A stretch of 64,000 nt of DNA from Bdellovibrio sp. 22V (GCF_030169785.1 NZ_CP125854.1:186001-250000); one strand, 5' to 3'; counted from the stretch's first letter, positions 42,547 through 51,538 are shown. The notes: generated from the letters alone by a model not told the origin. Numbers and translations: made by a program.

Positions 42547-43219
42547 TATCGACGGCACATTGATTGACAGCAATGATGCTCACGCCAAAGCTTGGCAAGA
42601 GGCTTTGGCCGAGTTTGATATTCATGTGAAGTACGAAGATGTGCGGGAAAAAATCGGCATGGGAGGCGACAATCTTCTGCCGCTCGTCGCCCAGCTTCAC
42701 AAAGAAGAAGGCCTTGGCAAAAAAGTCGACAAACGACGCGTTGAAATTTTTAAACAGGATTACCTTCCTCACTTGCAGCCGTTCCCTTATGCCCAACAAC
42801 TGATTGAGCTCTTACATAAAGCCGGCCTGAAAATCATCGCCGCTTCATCCGCTTCCAAAGAAGACCTGGGAGCCCTCCTTAAAAAATCCGGAGTTGAAAA
42901 ATATGTCGATGGAGCCACGAGTTCCGACGACGCGGAAAGATCTAAACCCGCGCCTGACATTATCGAAGCGGCCCTCCAAAAAGGCGACCTTCGCCCCAGC
43001 ATGACATTGATGGTAGGAGACACTCCCTACGACATCGCCGCCGCCGAAAAAGCCGGAGTACAAACTATTGCCTTCACCTGCGGCGGCTGGAAAGAAAAAG
43101 ATTTGCAAGGAGCTGTGGCCGTTCTCTCGGGACCTGAGGAACTCTTTGCAAAATTGAAACAGATTCCCATCGAGGAAATACCCGAAAAACTGCATGCCAT
43201 GGCACGCTCCGCGCTTTGA
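42515..43219 (+). CDS. HAD-superfamily phosphatase (phosphoglycolate phosphatase/beta-phosphoglucomutase-like)
   Basis: 234 residues. Motif I is LLLDIDGTLIDSN, motif II the Ser in IIAASSASKE, motif III the Lys in RSKPAPD and motif IV MVGDTPYDIAAAEKAG; a helical cap lies between I and II (class C1). It hydrolyses a small phosphorylated metabolite that cannot be named from sequence. It starts within the brkB-like gene (GGAGAG upstream), implying co-translation. Confidence 0.9.
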   Translation: MSQKIKGLLLDIDGTLIDSNDAHAKAWQEALAEFDIHVKYEDVREKIGMGGDNLLPLVAQLHKEEGLGKKVDKRRVEIFKQDYLPHLQPFPYAQQLIELLHKAGLKIIAASSASKEDLGALLKKSGVEKYVDGATSSDDAERSKPAPDIIEAALQKGDLRPSMTLMVGDTPYDIAAAEKAGVQTIAFTCGGWKEKDLQGAVAVLSGPEELFAKLKQIPIEEIPEKLHAMARSAL

Positions 43220-43267
43220 CAAAGACAACGACCTCGCAGGATACTCTTTTTCCACAAGGAGTTTCTT

Positions 43268-44215
43268 ATGCGCGATTTTTTCCCTGAAACCGAACCTCTG
43301 AATAAAGGCCTGTTGAAAGTATCTGACATTCACACTCTGTATTGGGAAGAGTGCGGAAATCCCCAAGGAAAACCTGTGGTCTTTTTGCACGGAGGACCGG
43401 GCGGAGGTATTCATCCCGATCACCGTCGTTTCTTCGATCCAAAAACTTATCGCATTATCCTTTTTGACCAACGTGGTTCAGGGCAATCCAAACCCGTCGC
43501 CGAGCTTCGTGAAAACACGACATGGGATTTGGTGAAAGACATTGAAACTATTCGTGAGATGCTCAAAATCGATAAGTGGGTGGTTTTCGGCGGCAGTTGG
43601 GGATCGACCCTCGCCCTCACTTACGCGATCACTCATCCTGATAAAGTCAAAGCTTTGGTTTTGCGCGGAATTTTCTTGTGCCGTCCTTCCGAAATTAAAT
43701 GGTTCTATCAAGAAGGCGCTTCACAAATTTTCCCGGACGTGTGGGATGAATATTTAAAACCGATTCCAGAAAACGAAAGACACGACATGGTCGCGGCTTA
43801 CTATAAACGCCTGACTCATGAAAATGCCGACGTTCGTTTGCAAGCCGCTAAAGCATGGAGCAAATGGGAAGCAGCGACCTCCCGCTTGATCGTAAGCCAA
43901 GAAGCCATCGATGAATTTGAAGATCCTGAATACGCGTTGAGTTTTGCTCGTATCGAATGCCATTACTTCACGAACAATGCGTTCTTTAACACCAACAATT
44001 GGATCTTGGAGAACGTCGATAAGATCCGCCACATCCCTGGTTATATCGTGCAAGGTCGCTACGACGTGGTCTGTCCGGCACGCTCTGCATGGGAGCTTCA
44101 TAAAGCATGGCCGGAAGCAAAATTTACAATGGTCGCTGACTCGGGCCACGCGGCTTCAGAACCGGGAACACGCTCAGCGCTTATTGAAGCCACGGAGGCC
44201 GTCAAGCATCTGTAA
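43268..44215 (+). CDS. pip: Proline iminopeptidase
   Basis: 315 residues, an S33 peptidase that removes N-terminal proline. Diagnostic stretches are YWEECGNPQGKPVVFLHGGPGGG, FDQRGSGQS, the nucleophile in VFGGSWGSTLALTYA, LRGIFLCR, an Asp in GRYDVVCPA and the His in DSGHAASEPG. It would complete breakdown of proline-containing peptides from the oligopeptidase. AAGGAG precedes the ATG. The tenth-plus copy of ACCCTCGCCC lies in the active-site coding region (43607-43616). Confidence 0.94.
   Translation: MRDFFPETEPLNKGLLKVSDIHTLYWEECGNPQGKPVVFLHGGPGGGIHPDHRRFFDPKTYRIILFDQRGSGQSKPVAELRENTTWDLVKDIETIREMLKIDKWVVFGGSWGSTLALTYAITHPDKVKALVLRGIFLCRPSEIKWFYQEGASQIFPDVWDEYLKPIPENERHDMVAAYYKRLTHENADVRLQAAKAWSKWEAATSRLIVSQEAIDEFEDPEYALSFARIECHYFTNNAFFNTNNWILENVDKIRHIPGYIVQGRYDVVCPARSAWELHKAWPEAKFTMVADSGHAASEPGTRSALIEATEAVKHL
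43607..43616 (+). repeat. Outlying copy of the ACCCTCGCCC repeat
   Basis: The only exact copy noticed outside 13.0-23.2 kb. It encodes Thr-Leu-Ala right after the catalytic GGSWGS of the proline iminopeptidase, so it may be coincidental. Confidence 0.5.
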
Positions 44216-44331
44216 CATTTTCACTCCCCCGGAGACCTTTTCCACTTATGGAATCCATAAATATTATCGACTTGTAAAGTGGTTCCAAATTGGGTTTATT
44301 AGCTCAACGCACCACGAAGGGGTTGTGGTGT

Positions 44332-44347
44332 GAATCCGGGGGGATTC
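44332..44347 (+). promoter_or_regulatory. Leader hairpin containing the ribosome-binding site of the protease gene
   Basis: GAATCC-GGGG-GGATTC is a perfect 6-bp stem with a GGGG loop, ending two bases before the GTG start at 44350. The Shine-Dalgarno is the GGGGGGA of the loop and 3' arm. A second hairpin, CACCAC/GTGGTG (44310-44330), lies just upstream. Confidence 0.55.
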
Positions 44348-44349
44348 AA

Positions 44350-45189
44350 GTGAAATTGAATAAATTGTTTTTGGCGGGGATCGTTTCAGGCTTAGCTCTA
44401 ACGGCATGTACACCTCAATCAAACAATTCTGAACTTCAAACAAACATGTCTGCTGATGGAATTATTGGCGGCACAGAAGTTCAGGCGGGAGACAAAGTTC
44501 AAGAAAGCATCGTCGCTGTTTACGATCCCGTAGAAGGTCAACTTTGCACAGGTTCATTACTTCCTAACAATCTTGTTCTAACAGCGGCTCACTGTATCGG
44601 CGCTTACCCTGAAGAAATGTACATTTTCTTCGATACAAAATTGGAAGCGACAAGCTTTAAACTTAAAGTCGACAAAGTTGAAATTTCCCCTTACTGGCAA
44701 GAACGTCAGTACGAGAAAAAAGACACTGGCGATATCGCTCTTATTCACTTCGTCGGGCAAGTTCCTGCGGGATACAAGCCAGCGAAGTTCTTGAGCGCGA
44801 CAAACAAGAAAAAACTTCTTAAGAAAGACGCGACCGTGATCCTTGCTGGATACGGAATCTCTAACGGAGTTTCCGGCGAAGGCGCAGGCATTCTTCGCGT
44901 AACGTCGGTGAAGGTCTCTGATCCTGAGTTCAGCACGTCTGAAATCAAATTGGATCAAAGAGACGGCACAGGCGCCTGCCACGGAGATTCTGGCGGACCG
45001 GCGTTCCTGGAAATTAAAGGCAAGTTGTACTTGTGGGGTGTTACAAGCCGTGGCGTTGACGATAAAAACAACGATTGCTCGCAATTCTCTGCTTACACGA
45101 GCGCTTTATTCTACAAAACGTGGATCAATCGCATGGCAAATAAGCTAGCGACCTCGTTGGTAAATCCGCAAGTTTCAACGGCGAATTAA
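44350..45189 (+). CDS. Trypsin-like serine protease, lipoprotein
   Basis: 279 residues from the GTG at 44350; an ATG further upstream would put coding sequence through two hairpins and is rejected. Lipobox LALTAC. Mature fold starts at GIIGGTEV. Triad: His in VLTAAHCIG, Asp in TGDIALIHF, Ser in GACHGDSGGPAFL. Closely similar in architecture to the next gene and to that at 27925. Secreted or envelope-bound protease, plausibly for prey digestion. Its own terminator follows. Confidence 0.93.
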   Translation: MKLNKLFLAGIVSGLALTACTPQSNNSELQTNMSADGIIGGTEVQAGDKVQESIVAVYDPVEGQLCTGSLLPNNLVLTAAHCIGAYPEEMYIFFDTKLEATSFKLKVDKVEISPYWQERQYEKKDTGDIALIHFVGQVPAGYKPAKFLSATNKKKLLKKDATVILAGYGISNGVSGEGAGILRVTSVKVSDPEFSTSEIKLDQRDGTGACHGDSGGPAFLEIKGKLYLWGVTSRGVDDKNNDCSQFSAYTSALFYKTWINRMANKLATSLVNPQVSTAN

Positions 45190-45223
45190 TCTCTAGAAAT
45201 CACATCAAAATTTTTCAAAACGC

Positions 45224-45254
45224 AAAGGGCTGCTAGGAAATTAGCGGCCCTTTT
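45224..45254 (+). terminator. Rho-independent terminator between the two protease genes
   Basis: AAAGGGCTGCTA/TAGCGGCCCTTT (one G-U) with a 6-base loop, followed by TTGTTATTT. It shows that the tandem proteases are separately transcribed. Confidence 0.88.
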
Positions 45255-45286
45255 GTTATTTCATTCTCATGCATGCCTGGGGAGTT

Positions 45287-46132
45287 ATGAAAACGAAGCA
45301 GTACGTCAGCTCTTTTATCGTTTTAGCACTAACGGCTTGTGGGGGTCCGCAAAACTCAGACGTTATTTTCACGGGAACGGAAAATGCGATCGTTGGCGGG
45401 CGAGAAACCACACGAGATAACATTCTATCTAAATACGTTGTTCTTATCGTCGACAATCCGACAAAGAAGAACTGCACAGGTCTCTTGATTTCCAAGAGAA
45501 TGATTCTGACGGCCGCGCATTGCGTGGGCACCAAGGCCGAAGACCTTTCATTGGCTTTTGGACTTAATCCTCTTTCAGGAAACTATACGCTTCGAAAAGC
45601 TGACAAAATTTTTGCGAGCAAGCAGTACGACAAAAACAGTTCGCAAAATCGCCATGATTTGGGTCTGATCCTCATCAAAGGAACGGCACCCGAGGGTTAC
45701 TTGCCTCTTCTGCTCCCTGACGAAAAGTTTCCTCTGCTAAAAGGTCTTGCCTTCACGGCTGTGGGTTACGGGCGCACTTCGGGAAAAAGCACGCCCCAGA
45801 ATGACATTCAAGGTTCAGGCGTGCTTCGCCACGTAGAACTGAAAATCGACAGCCTCAACTCTGACGAGACGCAATTCTTTGTCGATCAAAGATCCGGCAA
45901 GGGCATTTGCAACGGCGACTCGGGTGGCCCTGCATTGATGCGCTATATGGAGCGCGATTACGTCGTGGGGATTGCTTCCGCCGTGTCTTGGTCCGTTCCC
46001 GACGAAATCAGCGCGGGCAAACGCAATCAGTACATTCAGAATAAAGACGTGTGCGCGGAAAAATCCATTTACATGAACGTTAAAAAATTCCGTTCTTGGA
46101 TCGACACGCACTCAAAGCAATTGTTGAACTAG
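45287..46132 (+). CDS. Trypsin-like serine protease, lipoprotein
   Basis: 281 residues from the ATG at 45287 (GGGGAG upstream). Lipobox LALTAC, mature fold at AIVGGRET. Triad: His in ILTAAHCVG, Asp in RHDLGLILI, Ser in GICNGDSGGPALM. An insertion (AVSWSVPDEISAGKRNQYIQNKDVCAE) near the C-terminus distinguishes it from its neighbour. Tandem duplication followed by divergence is likely. The last 21 bases overlap convergent menH. Confidence 0.92.
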   Translation: MKTKQYVSSFIVLALTACGGPQNSDVIFTGTENAIVGGRETTRDNILSKYVVLIVDNPTKKNCTGLLISKRMILTAAHCVGTKAEDLSLAFGLNPLSGNYTLRKADKIFASKQYDKNSSQNRHDLGLILIKGTAPEGYLPLLLPDEKFPLLKGLAFTAVGYGRTSGKSTPQNDIQGSGVLRHVELKIDSLNSDETQFFVDQRSGKGICNGDSGGPALMRYMERDYVVGIASAVSWSVPDEISAGKRNQYIQNKDVCAEKSIYMNVKKFRSWIDTHSKQLLN

Positions 46133-46879
46133 ATTTTTGATTCTTTCGCCCAGCTCTTTGGGGCTATCGAAAATCACTCGATGAGACGAAGCAGGGACAA
46201 CCTCTGTGCGCAGCCCCTGCACCTCTTCCGCCAGACGACGAGACATTTCCATGAACTTCTCGTCGCGTTCTCCGGTCAGCCATAAAATCTTTTGCAGGTT
46301 CTTTTGCAACAAAGGTCGCATGTTTTTTTGCTGAGCCAAAGACCACTGAGTCAAAGCTAAGCTCAGGGTTTCGCGCGAGTATTCCTTTTCCACACGCACG
46401 GGCTCGTTTTCACCGCCGCCAAAAACAGGTTGCGCATTCCAATTGCGAATGACCATATCCCAGGGCGCTTTCAAAAACTCTTCAGCCCAATAAGAATCGG
46501 ACATCCAACGCTGGCGGCGCTCTTCGGAATTGGGATCGAAAGTTTCATGAGGATCGTTAAAGCCAGGATTGGTAGAGACAAGAATCAGCTTATGCCACAA
46601 CGCCGGTTTCTTTTCAAAAGCATGCAGAGCCAGACGACCACCCAAGGAATAGCCAATAAGAATATTACGATCCGCACTACAGCCGTGAAGCTCCACGAAC
46701 TTTGTGAAGTTCGCACCCCAGTTGGCAAACGAGTGCTGCGGGCCCAAGCTCATTTCTTTGAAATAGTCCGGAGTAAAAATACGCAGATTTTCACGTTGCG
46801 GGAGATGGGCTTTAACAACAGCCCAGTCCGAAGGTCTTCCTAGAAATCCGTGAAGGAAAAAGAGATTTACTCTCTCCAC
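46112..46879 (-). CDS. menH: 2-succinyl-6-hydroxy-2,4-cyclohexadiene-1-carboxylate synthase (MenH)
   Basis: About 255 residues, alpha/beta hydrolase. FFLHGFLGRPSDW, the nucleophile in LIGYSLGGRLALH, WLTGERDEKF and a terminal His in PASSHRVIFDSP match MenH, and it directly follows menD. It eliminates pyruvate from SEPHCHC in menaquinone synthesis. The start is taken as the GTG at 46879, overlapping menD by 13 bases, with AAGGAG upstream; in-frame starts further up would lie deep in menD. Confidence 0.88.
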   Translation of the reverse strand: MERVNLFFLHGFLGRPSDWAVVKAHLPQRENLRIFTPDYFKEMSLGPQHSFANWGANFTKFVELHGCSADRNILIGYSLGGRLALHAFEKKPALWHKLILVSTNPGFNDPHETFDPNSEERRQRWMSDSYWAEEFLKAPWDMVIRNWNAQPVFGGGENEPVRVEKEYSRETLSLALTQWSLAQQKNMRPLLQKNLQKILWLTGERDEKFMEMSRRLAEEVQGLRTEVVPASSHRVIFDSPKELGERIKNLVQQLL

Positions 46880-48438
46880 AGCGCCTCGTACTCCTTCCAG
46901 AATTCCTGCGTTTGTTCCCAATGCGGGCACAACTCGATGATTTGATGATCTGCCAACTCGATGCTCACAGGAACATTATGCCACTTTTGATAAGACCAAT
47001 TCCACATCTTTGCCCATGAATCGAACGAAATCTGGTGTTTGTTTATGAAAATCTCTTTTTTGAACATGCGCGAGAAGATCTGACCTCCGCCATTGTTTAT
47101 CACGACAATGCGAAGTTTACGTGCATCGAGTTGAGAAGTAACCCAAAGTGACGATAAATCATACATCGCTGTTAAATCTCCAACAAGACACCAGTTCTCC
47201 GCCTCAGGATGCGCCCATCCTAAGAATGTGGAAACTTGCCCGTCGATGCCGTTGGCTCCGCGGTTAGCTGCCACACGCAAAGGCATGCAATCGTGGGAAG
47301 AGCACGAATCCCACTCGCGAATAGGCAAAGAGTTGCCCAGATAAATCGAGGCCCCCTTCATCTTGTGAGAAAGAGCATAAATCAAACCTTGCTCAGAGCT
47401 TGGGTATTTTTCAAGAAGTTTACGCACGTTTTCGGCGCGCGCACTGTCTTCGATGTTAAGCTTTACGTTCTCGCGATGCGGATAAGAGAACTCAACTTGG
47501 CTCAAAAGATCCAGTGAATTGCAATGTTGCACAGGACGGCTCAAGCCCGTGTAGTGATTGAAGCTGACCGAGAAAACAGGAAGGTCTTTGTATTTACCTT
47601 CAAGATCGCGCCAGAATCGCGACGTGGGCACTCCGCCAATACGAAGAATAGAATCGCACTCTCCGGATTGGATAATTCTGTGGATCATGTTTTCGCCCGA
47701 ACGAATTTCAACATCCTTGATATCGGGATGACCCCGCAGGCTTGAAATACCTTCCGCGTAAACCGGCGCTTTGTATTGCTTCAAGAAATCCAAAACGGTG
47801 CCGTACGCTTTTTCCGGAAGAATGCCCACCATCACAAGAGGTTTGTGAGAGTTTAAGAAATTCTCCATCTCTTTCAAAGTTCCCAAAGGAATTTGTCCCG
47901 GAAGTTTTGTTCTTTCCGCAACCGTCGGAAATTCAATTTTTGGAACCGGCCCGTCAATAAGCGGTTCTTCAAAACAAATGTTCACGTGAATCGGCTTTTT
48001 CCAAGAAAGAGATTTGAAAGAGACGTGCGAGTTTTCTTTATCCAAATCCAACGCCACTTCATTGTAGTAAGAAAAAATACCGACTTGCTCAATCGTCTGT
48101 GGCGCGCCCGTGCCGCGATAGTGCTTAGGACGATCCGCAGTGACCATGATCAAAGGCAAGGAAGAATAAGTTCCTTCAACCGCCGCCGGCAAAAGTTCCG
48201 CAACCGCAGTTCCCGAAGTCGTGATGATCGCGACTGGACGACGCGTGCTTGCGATTCTGCCCAGAGCAAAAAAAGCTGCCGAACGTTCTTCAAAGAAAGA
48301 ATAAACTTTTAAGTTTTTATTTTCGTCGAGGATGTGAACTAGAGGGCTGTTGCGTGCTCCTGCGCACAAAACGAATTCGCGAACTCCGGTGTGCACCAAC
48401 TCTTGAATGACTTTCGATGCGAGTTCCATGTTTGTCAT
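46867..48438 (-). CDS. menD: 2-succinyl-5-enolpyruvyl-6-hydroxy-3-cyclohexene-1-carboxylate synthase
   Basis: 523 residues, TPP enzyme. The N-terminal domain has FVLCAGARNSPLVH, FFEERSAAFFALG and TTSGTAVAELLPAAVEGTYSSLPLIMVTADRP, and the C-terminal TPP motif is GDLTAMYDLSSLW...VVINNGGGQIF. Catalyses the first committed step from isochorismate. It overlaps menF by ATGA and menH by 13 bases. Slightly shorter than E. coli MenD (556). Confidence 0.95.
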   Translation of the reverse strand: MTNMELASKVIQELVHTGVREFVLCAGARNSPLVHILDENKNLKVYSFFEERSAAFFALGRIASTRRPVAIITTSGTAVAELLPAAVEGTYSSLPLIMVTADRPKHYRGTGAPQTIEQVGIFSYYNEVALDLDKENSHVSFKSLSWKKPIHVNICFEEPLIDGPVPKIEFPTVAERTKLPGQIPLGTLKEMENFLNSHKPLVMVGILPEKAYGTVLDFLKQYKAPVYAEGISSLRGHPDIKDVEIRSGENMIHRIIQSGECDSILRIGGVPTSRFWRDLEGKYKDLPVFSVSFNHYTGLSRPVQHCNSLDLLSQVEFSYPHRENVKLNIEDSARAENVRKLLEKYPSSEQGLIYALSHKMKGASIYLGNSLPIREWDSCSSHDCMPLRVAANRGANGIDGQVSTFLGWAHPEAENWCLVGDLTAMYDLSSLWVTSQLDARKLRIVVINNGGGQIFSRMFKKEIFINKHQISFDSWAKMWNWSYQKWHNVPVSIELADHQIIELCPHWEQTQEFWKEYEALWRE

Positions 48439-49523
48439 ACTTCAAGCCCCAAAATCTTTCTCACTGACAAGCGTTTCTGAAATAACTCTCTCCATTCGCG
48501 TTCCAATTCACTGGCGGCAACAACGCCGCAGCCGGAACCAATCATGGAGAATTCCCTATTCCACTGCAAATTTCGAATGGCGACAAGACACAGAGCCTCC
48601 TCTGGACCAACAAAGGCGAAAGGCCCCCCGAAACCGCGGCGCCCGTCCTGCCCGGGAAGGTCTTTCATCCACTTGTAACCATAAATGCGCGGCGAAACTC
48701 CCAAGGCCGGGGTTGGATGCAGGTTCTCGATTAAAGAGAAAAAATCAGGTTTGAATTTACACTGCACTTGAATGTCGGTTTTCAAATGATACAGAGTCGG
48801 AAGCTCGACAATCTTAGGACCGTCCTTGAGAACAACACCCCACTCTTGAAGGCGAGCCACGATGTCTTCCGTCACATAGCGATGCTCTTCCATTTCCTTG
48901 GCGTCTTTCAGCAAAGAATCACGTTCACTGCTTTCGCTTTTAGGGCACGTGCCCGCGAGCGCCATCGTCTTCAGCAAGCCTTTTGAGTAATCAAAGAGCA
49001 CTTCCGGAGTCGCTCCCAAAGTGCCTTCACCGTTTTGCCAAAATCCGTAGATGTAAAGAGTCGTCGGAGCGTTGAGAAGTTGTAAAATCATGCGCGCACG
49101 CTCAGGAGCTGTCACTGTTTGCGAGGAGCGCGCGAAAACCGCTGGAACAGCCTTATTGATCTCTTTTTTTGTGATTCGCTCTTGAATAACGCGTAGATCT
49201 TCGGCGAAGTGTTCCTTTTGCGGCTCCTCCCAAGGTGCCTTCTTTAAGGGGACCTCAGCAGTAGAGTTCTGAGCCAAGTAAGACTCGCAATTCGCGCGTA
49301 ATGTTTCCGTGTTCAGACGGTAGAGCTTTTGCCCTGCCCATGCAGGTGCGGACTTCAAGTCGTAGAAATCGGGAAAAAACACTGTAATTTCATCACTGTT
49401 TTGACTTGTAGCAGGCTGAAAAGGTCCCTCAATAAGAATCCATTGATCCCTATGGCGCAGAAGGGCCCCGGCCTCCAAAAAGTTTGTAATGCCTTCGAGC
49501 GTTATGCTATTCTGCCGTTCCAC
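48435..49523 (-). CDS. menF: Isochorismate synthase
   Basis: 362 residues of the chorismate-binding family. The conserved region includes IQERITKKEINKAVPAVFARS, GATPEVLFDYSKGLLKTMALAGTCPKSE, MEEHRYVTEDI, TLYHLKTDIQVQCK and GPFAFVGPEEALCLVAIRNLQW, with the metal-binding glutamates. Position first in menF-menD-menH assigns menaquinone rather than siderophore function. It is divergent from aroG with a 70-base shared region. Confidence 0.93.
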   Translation of the reverse strand: MERQNSITLEGITNFLEAGALLRHRDQWILIEGPFQPATSQNSDEITVFFPDFYDLKSAPAWAGQKLYRLNTETLRANCESYLAQNSTAEVPLKKAPWEEPQKEHFAEDLRVIQERITKKEINKAVPAVFARSSQTVTAPERARMILQLLNAPTTLYIYGFWQNGEGTLGATPEVLFDYSKGLLKTMALAGTCPKSESSERDSLLKDAKEMEEHRYVTEDIVARLQEWGVVLKDGPKIVELPTLYHLKTDIQVQCKFKPDFFSLIENLHPTPALGVSPRIYGYKWMKDLPGQDGRRGFGGPFAFVGPEEALCLVAIRNLQWNREFSMIGSGCGVVAASELEREWRELFQKRLSVRKILGLEV

Positions 49524-49593
49524 AAAAGGGCCCTCTTTTTCAACTATAAAGTTGTTAAATGTTTAATAAGGGTGAACAACAGAAGTTCGTATT

Positions 49594-50415
49594 ATGGAAA
49601 CGCAAACTATGCAAACAAGTCCCTCAACCCAAATCGTCAATGTTGCTGGGTATGATATTGGGGGCCCTCAATTCACTGTCTTCGCCGGCCCATGCTCTAT
49701 CGAAAGTTATGAGCAATTCATGGAAACGGCGAAAGGCGTAAAAGCCTCTGGAGCGCACATTCTTCGTGGCGGTATCTGGAAGATGCGCACATCCTCCAAA
49801 GCCTTCCAGGGACTTGGCTCTTCCTCTTTTGATTTTATCAAAGCCGTTTGTAAAGAAACGGGCATGAGTCTGGTTTCCGAAGTGACGGATCCCCGTCAGA
49901 TCGAAGAGATCTATGACATCGTTGAATGTTTCCAAGTCGGCTCTCGCAATATGCACAACTACTCTTTGCTCAAAGAGTTGGGCATGCAGAAAAAACCGGT
50001 GATGTTGAAGCGTGGTTTCGCCGCTCTTATCGAAGAGTGGGTGAAAGCGGCAGAATACGTCACTGCCGGCGGCAACCCGAATGTGATTTTGTGTGAGCGC
50101 GGTATTCGTACTTTCGAAACAGCGACTCGCAACACTTTGGATCTTAATGCCGTTGCTTTCGCAAAAAAGAATACGCATTTGCCTGTGATCGTGGATCCTT
50201 CTCATGCAGTGGGAATCCGCGCTCTTGTTCCAGATTTGGCTTACGCAGCGGCGGCTGTCGGCGCCGATGGTATCATCGTTGAAGTTCATCCTCGCCCCGC
50301 AGAAGCTCTTTCTGATGGCATGCAGGCTCTGACTCTGAATGACTTTGAAACGATGATGGCGAAGCTTAAAAAGATCCTCGTTGCTGTGGATCGTCCTCTT
50401 CACACACAGAAATAG
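49594..50415 (+). CDS. aroG: 3-deoxy-7-phosphoheptulonate (DAHP) synthase, type I-beta
   Basis: 273 residues. FAGPCSIES, HILRGGIWKMRTS, VGSRNMHNYSLLKEL, PVMLKRGFAALIEEW, ILCERGIRTFE, PVIVDPSHAVG and IIVEVHPRPAEALSDG identify the AroQ/KDO8P-like I-beta DAHP synthases. It joins PEP and erythrose-4-phosphate at the head of the shikimate route. No ferredoxin-like, ACT or chorismate-mutase regulatory domain is fused, so feedback control is not built in. It is followed eight bases later by the methyltransferase gene. Confidence 0.95.
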   Translation: METQTMQTSPSTQIVNVAGYDIGGPQFTVFAGPCSIESYEQFMETAKGVKASGAHILRGGIWKMRTSSKAFQGLGSSSFDFIKAVCKETGMSLVSEVTDPRQIEEIYDIVECFQVGSRNMHNYSLLKELGMQKKPVMLKRGFAALIEEWVKAAEYVTAGGNPNVILCERGIRTFETATRNTLDLNAVAFAKKNTHLPVIVDPSHAVGIRALVPDLAYAAAAVGADGIIVEVHPRPAEALSDGMQALTLNDFETMMAKLKKILVAVDRPLHTQK

Positions 50416-50423
50416 GCGTTACG

Positions 50424-51137
50424 ATGCAAACAAAGCACTCTCCAAATCCTGAAATCATCCGTTCCATGTTCGCGAAAGTCGCGGCTAACTACGATAAAGG
50501 AAACAACGTTTTGTCGATGGGTATCCACCATCTTTGGAGAAAAAAACTTGTTAAGTACTCAGGCGTAAAAGCCGGCGACAAAGTTTTAGATTGCGCCACA
50601 GGAACAGGCGATCTTGCGATCGAGTTCAAGAAAACCGTAGGCGCTTCAGGCGCTGTTACTGGAACTGACTTCTGCGCTGAAATGTTGATCCCAGCTCCCG
50701 GCAAAGCCAAAGAAGCGGGCTTGGACATCACGTTTGAACAGGCCGACGTTACGCAACTTCAGTACGCTGATAAATCTTTCGATGCCACAAGCATCTCTTT
50801 CGGCATTCGCAACGTCAGCGATCCTGTAAAAGCTTTGCGCGAAATGGGCCGCGTAACAAAATCTGGCGGCAAAGTCATGGTCCTTGAATTCGGCCAAGTT
50901 AACATCCCTGTCTTCGGCGCACTTTACAATTTCTACTCGCAAAACATTTTGCCAAAAATCGGTGGTCTCGTAACAGGTCAAAAAGACGCCTACGAATACT
51001 TGCAAAAATCCTCCGCCGCATTCCCTTGCCGCGAAGAATTCGTCGCTTTGATGAATGAAAGCGGCGCCTTTTCAAAAAGCGAATACATCTCCCTCACAGG
51101 CGGCATCGCTTATATCTACAAAGGCACAGTAAAGTAA
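50424..51137 (+). CDS. menG: Demethylmenaquinone methyltransferase (UbiE/MenG)
   Basis: 237 residues, SAM-dependent. Markers: MFAKVAANYDKGNNVLSMGIHHLWRKKLV, VLDCATGTGDLAIEFK, SFDATSISFGIRNVSDPVKALREM, GGKVMVLEFGQ and LTGGIAYIYKG. Catalyses the last step of menaquinone synthesis. Given the men genes around it, menaquinone is the quinone. Co-transcribed with aroG and closed by a strong terminator. Confidence 0.95.
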   Translation: MQTKHSPNPEIIRSMFAKVAANYDKGNNVLSMGIHHLWRKKLVKYSGVKAGDKVLDCATGTGDLAIEFKKTVGASGAVTGTDFCAEMLIPAPGKAKEAGLDITFEQADVTQLQYADKSFDATSISFGIRNVSDPVKALREMGRVTKSGGKVMVLEFGQVNIPVFGALYNFYSQNILPKIGGLVTGQKDAYEYLQKSSAAFPCREEFVALMNESGAFSKSEYISLTGGIAYIYKGTVK

Positions 51138-51156
51138 TCGTCACAAAAAAATTCAT

Positions 51157-51188
51157 AAAAAAAGCGGACCTACAAAGTCCGCTTTTTT
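51157..51188 (+). terminator. Rho-independent terminator of aroG-menG
   Basis: AAAAAAGCGGAC/GTCCGCTTTTTT, a 12-bp stem with a 7-base loop and T tract, 20 bases after the menG stop. Confidence 0.93.
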
Positions 51189-51244
51189 ATTCGTTAAATA
51201 AGTGGCGCCGATCTGCCCCAAAACACCTTTATCGAATAGATTCC

Positions 51245-51349
51245 AATTCGCCTCTCAATTTCGCAAAATGCTCGCACGGATTTCGTCCTTACGAAAATTC
51301 CCCGTTCAAGGATGAACTAAGCAAGCATTTTGCGGAATTGAATTCGCGG
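51245..51349. repeat. Imperfect inverted repeat around the end of a small gene
   Basis: CAATTTCGCAAAATGCT (51257-51273) pairs with AGCATTTTGCGGAATTG (51324-51340), 16 of 17 positions, with further matches outside. The second arm encodes the C-terminus of the small lipoprotein gene; the first lies beyond its stop, as if the gene end had been copied in inverse orientation. The 50-base loop contains a smaller hairpin TTTCGT-CCTT-ACGAAA. Confidence 0.6.
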
Positions 51350-51538
51350 GCCTACATAAGGCTCTCTCCCCAGATATCCCGGTGTATCCTCCACTCTTTT
51401 CGACTGAGGTTTTTGCTCCTCTTCTTGAACTTGCGGCTCTGGTGGAGTGGGATCAGGAATATACTTCTTCGTTGGACATCCCCAGAGCAGATATCCAAGG
51501 CCGATCAACATGAAAAGATAGAGTAAAATCTTTCCCAT
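51317..51538 (-). CDS. Small putative lipoprotein
   Basis: 73 residues: a hydrophobic N-terminus (ILLYLFMLIGLGYLLWGC) ending in a lipobox-like LLWGC, a Pro/Glu/Gln-rich linker (PDPTPPEPQVQEEEQKPQS), and a short basic end (GPRIQFRKMLA). It could be anchored by lipid or by the helix itself. No family recognised, and the ribosome-binding site is weak. Downstream lies the inverted repeat. Confidence 0.6.
   Translation of the reverse strand: MGKILLYLFMLIGLGYLLWGCPTKKYIPDPTPPEPQVQEEEQKPQSKRVEDTPGYLGREPYVGPRIQFRKMLA

Noticed and set aside
50424..51137. Methyltransferase as UbiE of ubiquinone synthesis
   Set aside because: All other quinone genes in the window are of the menaquinone pathway, so menaquinone is the likelier product.
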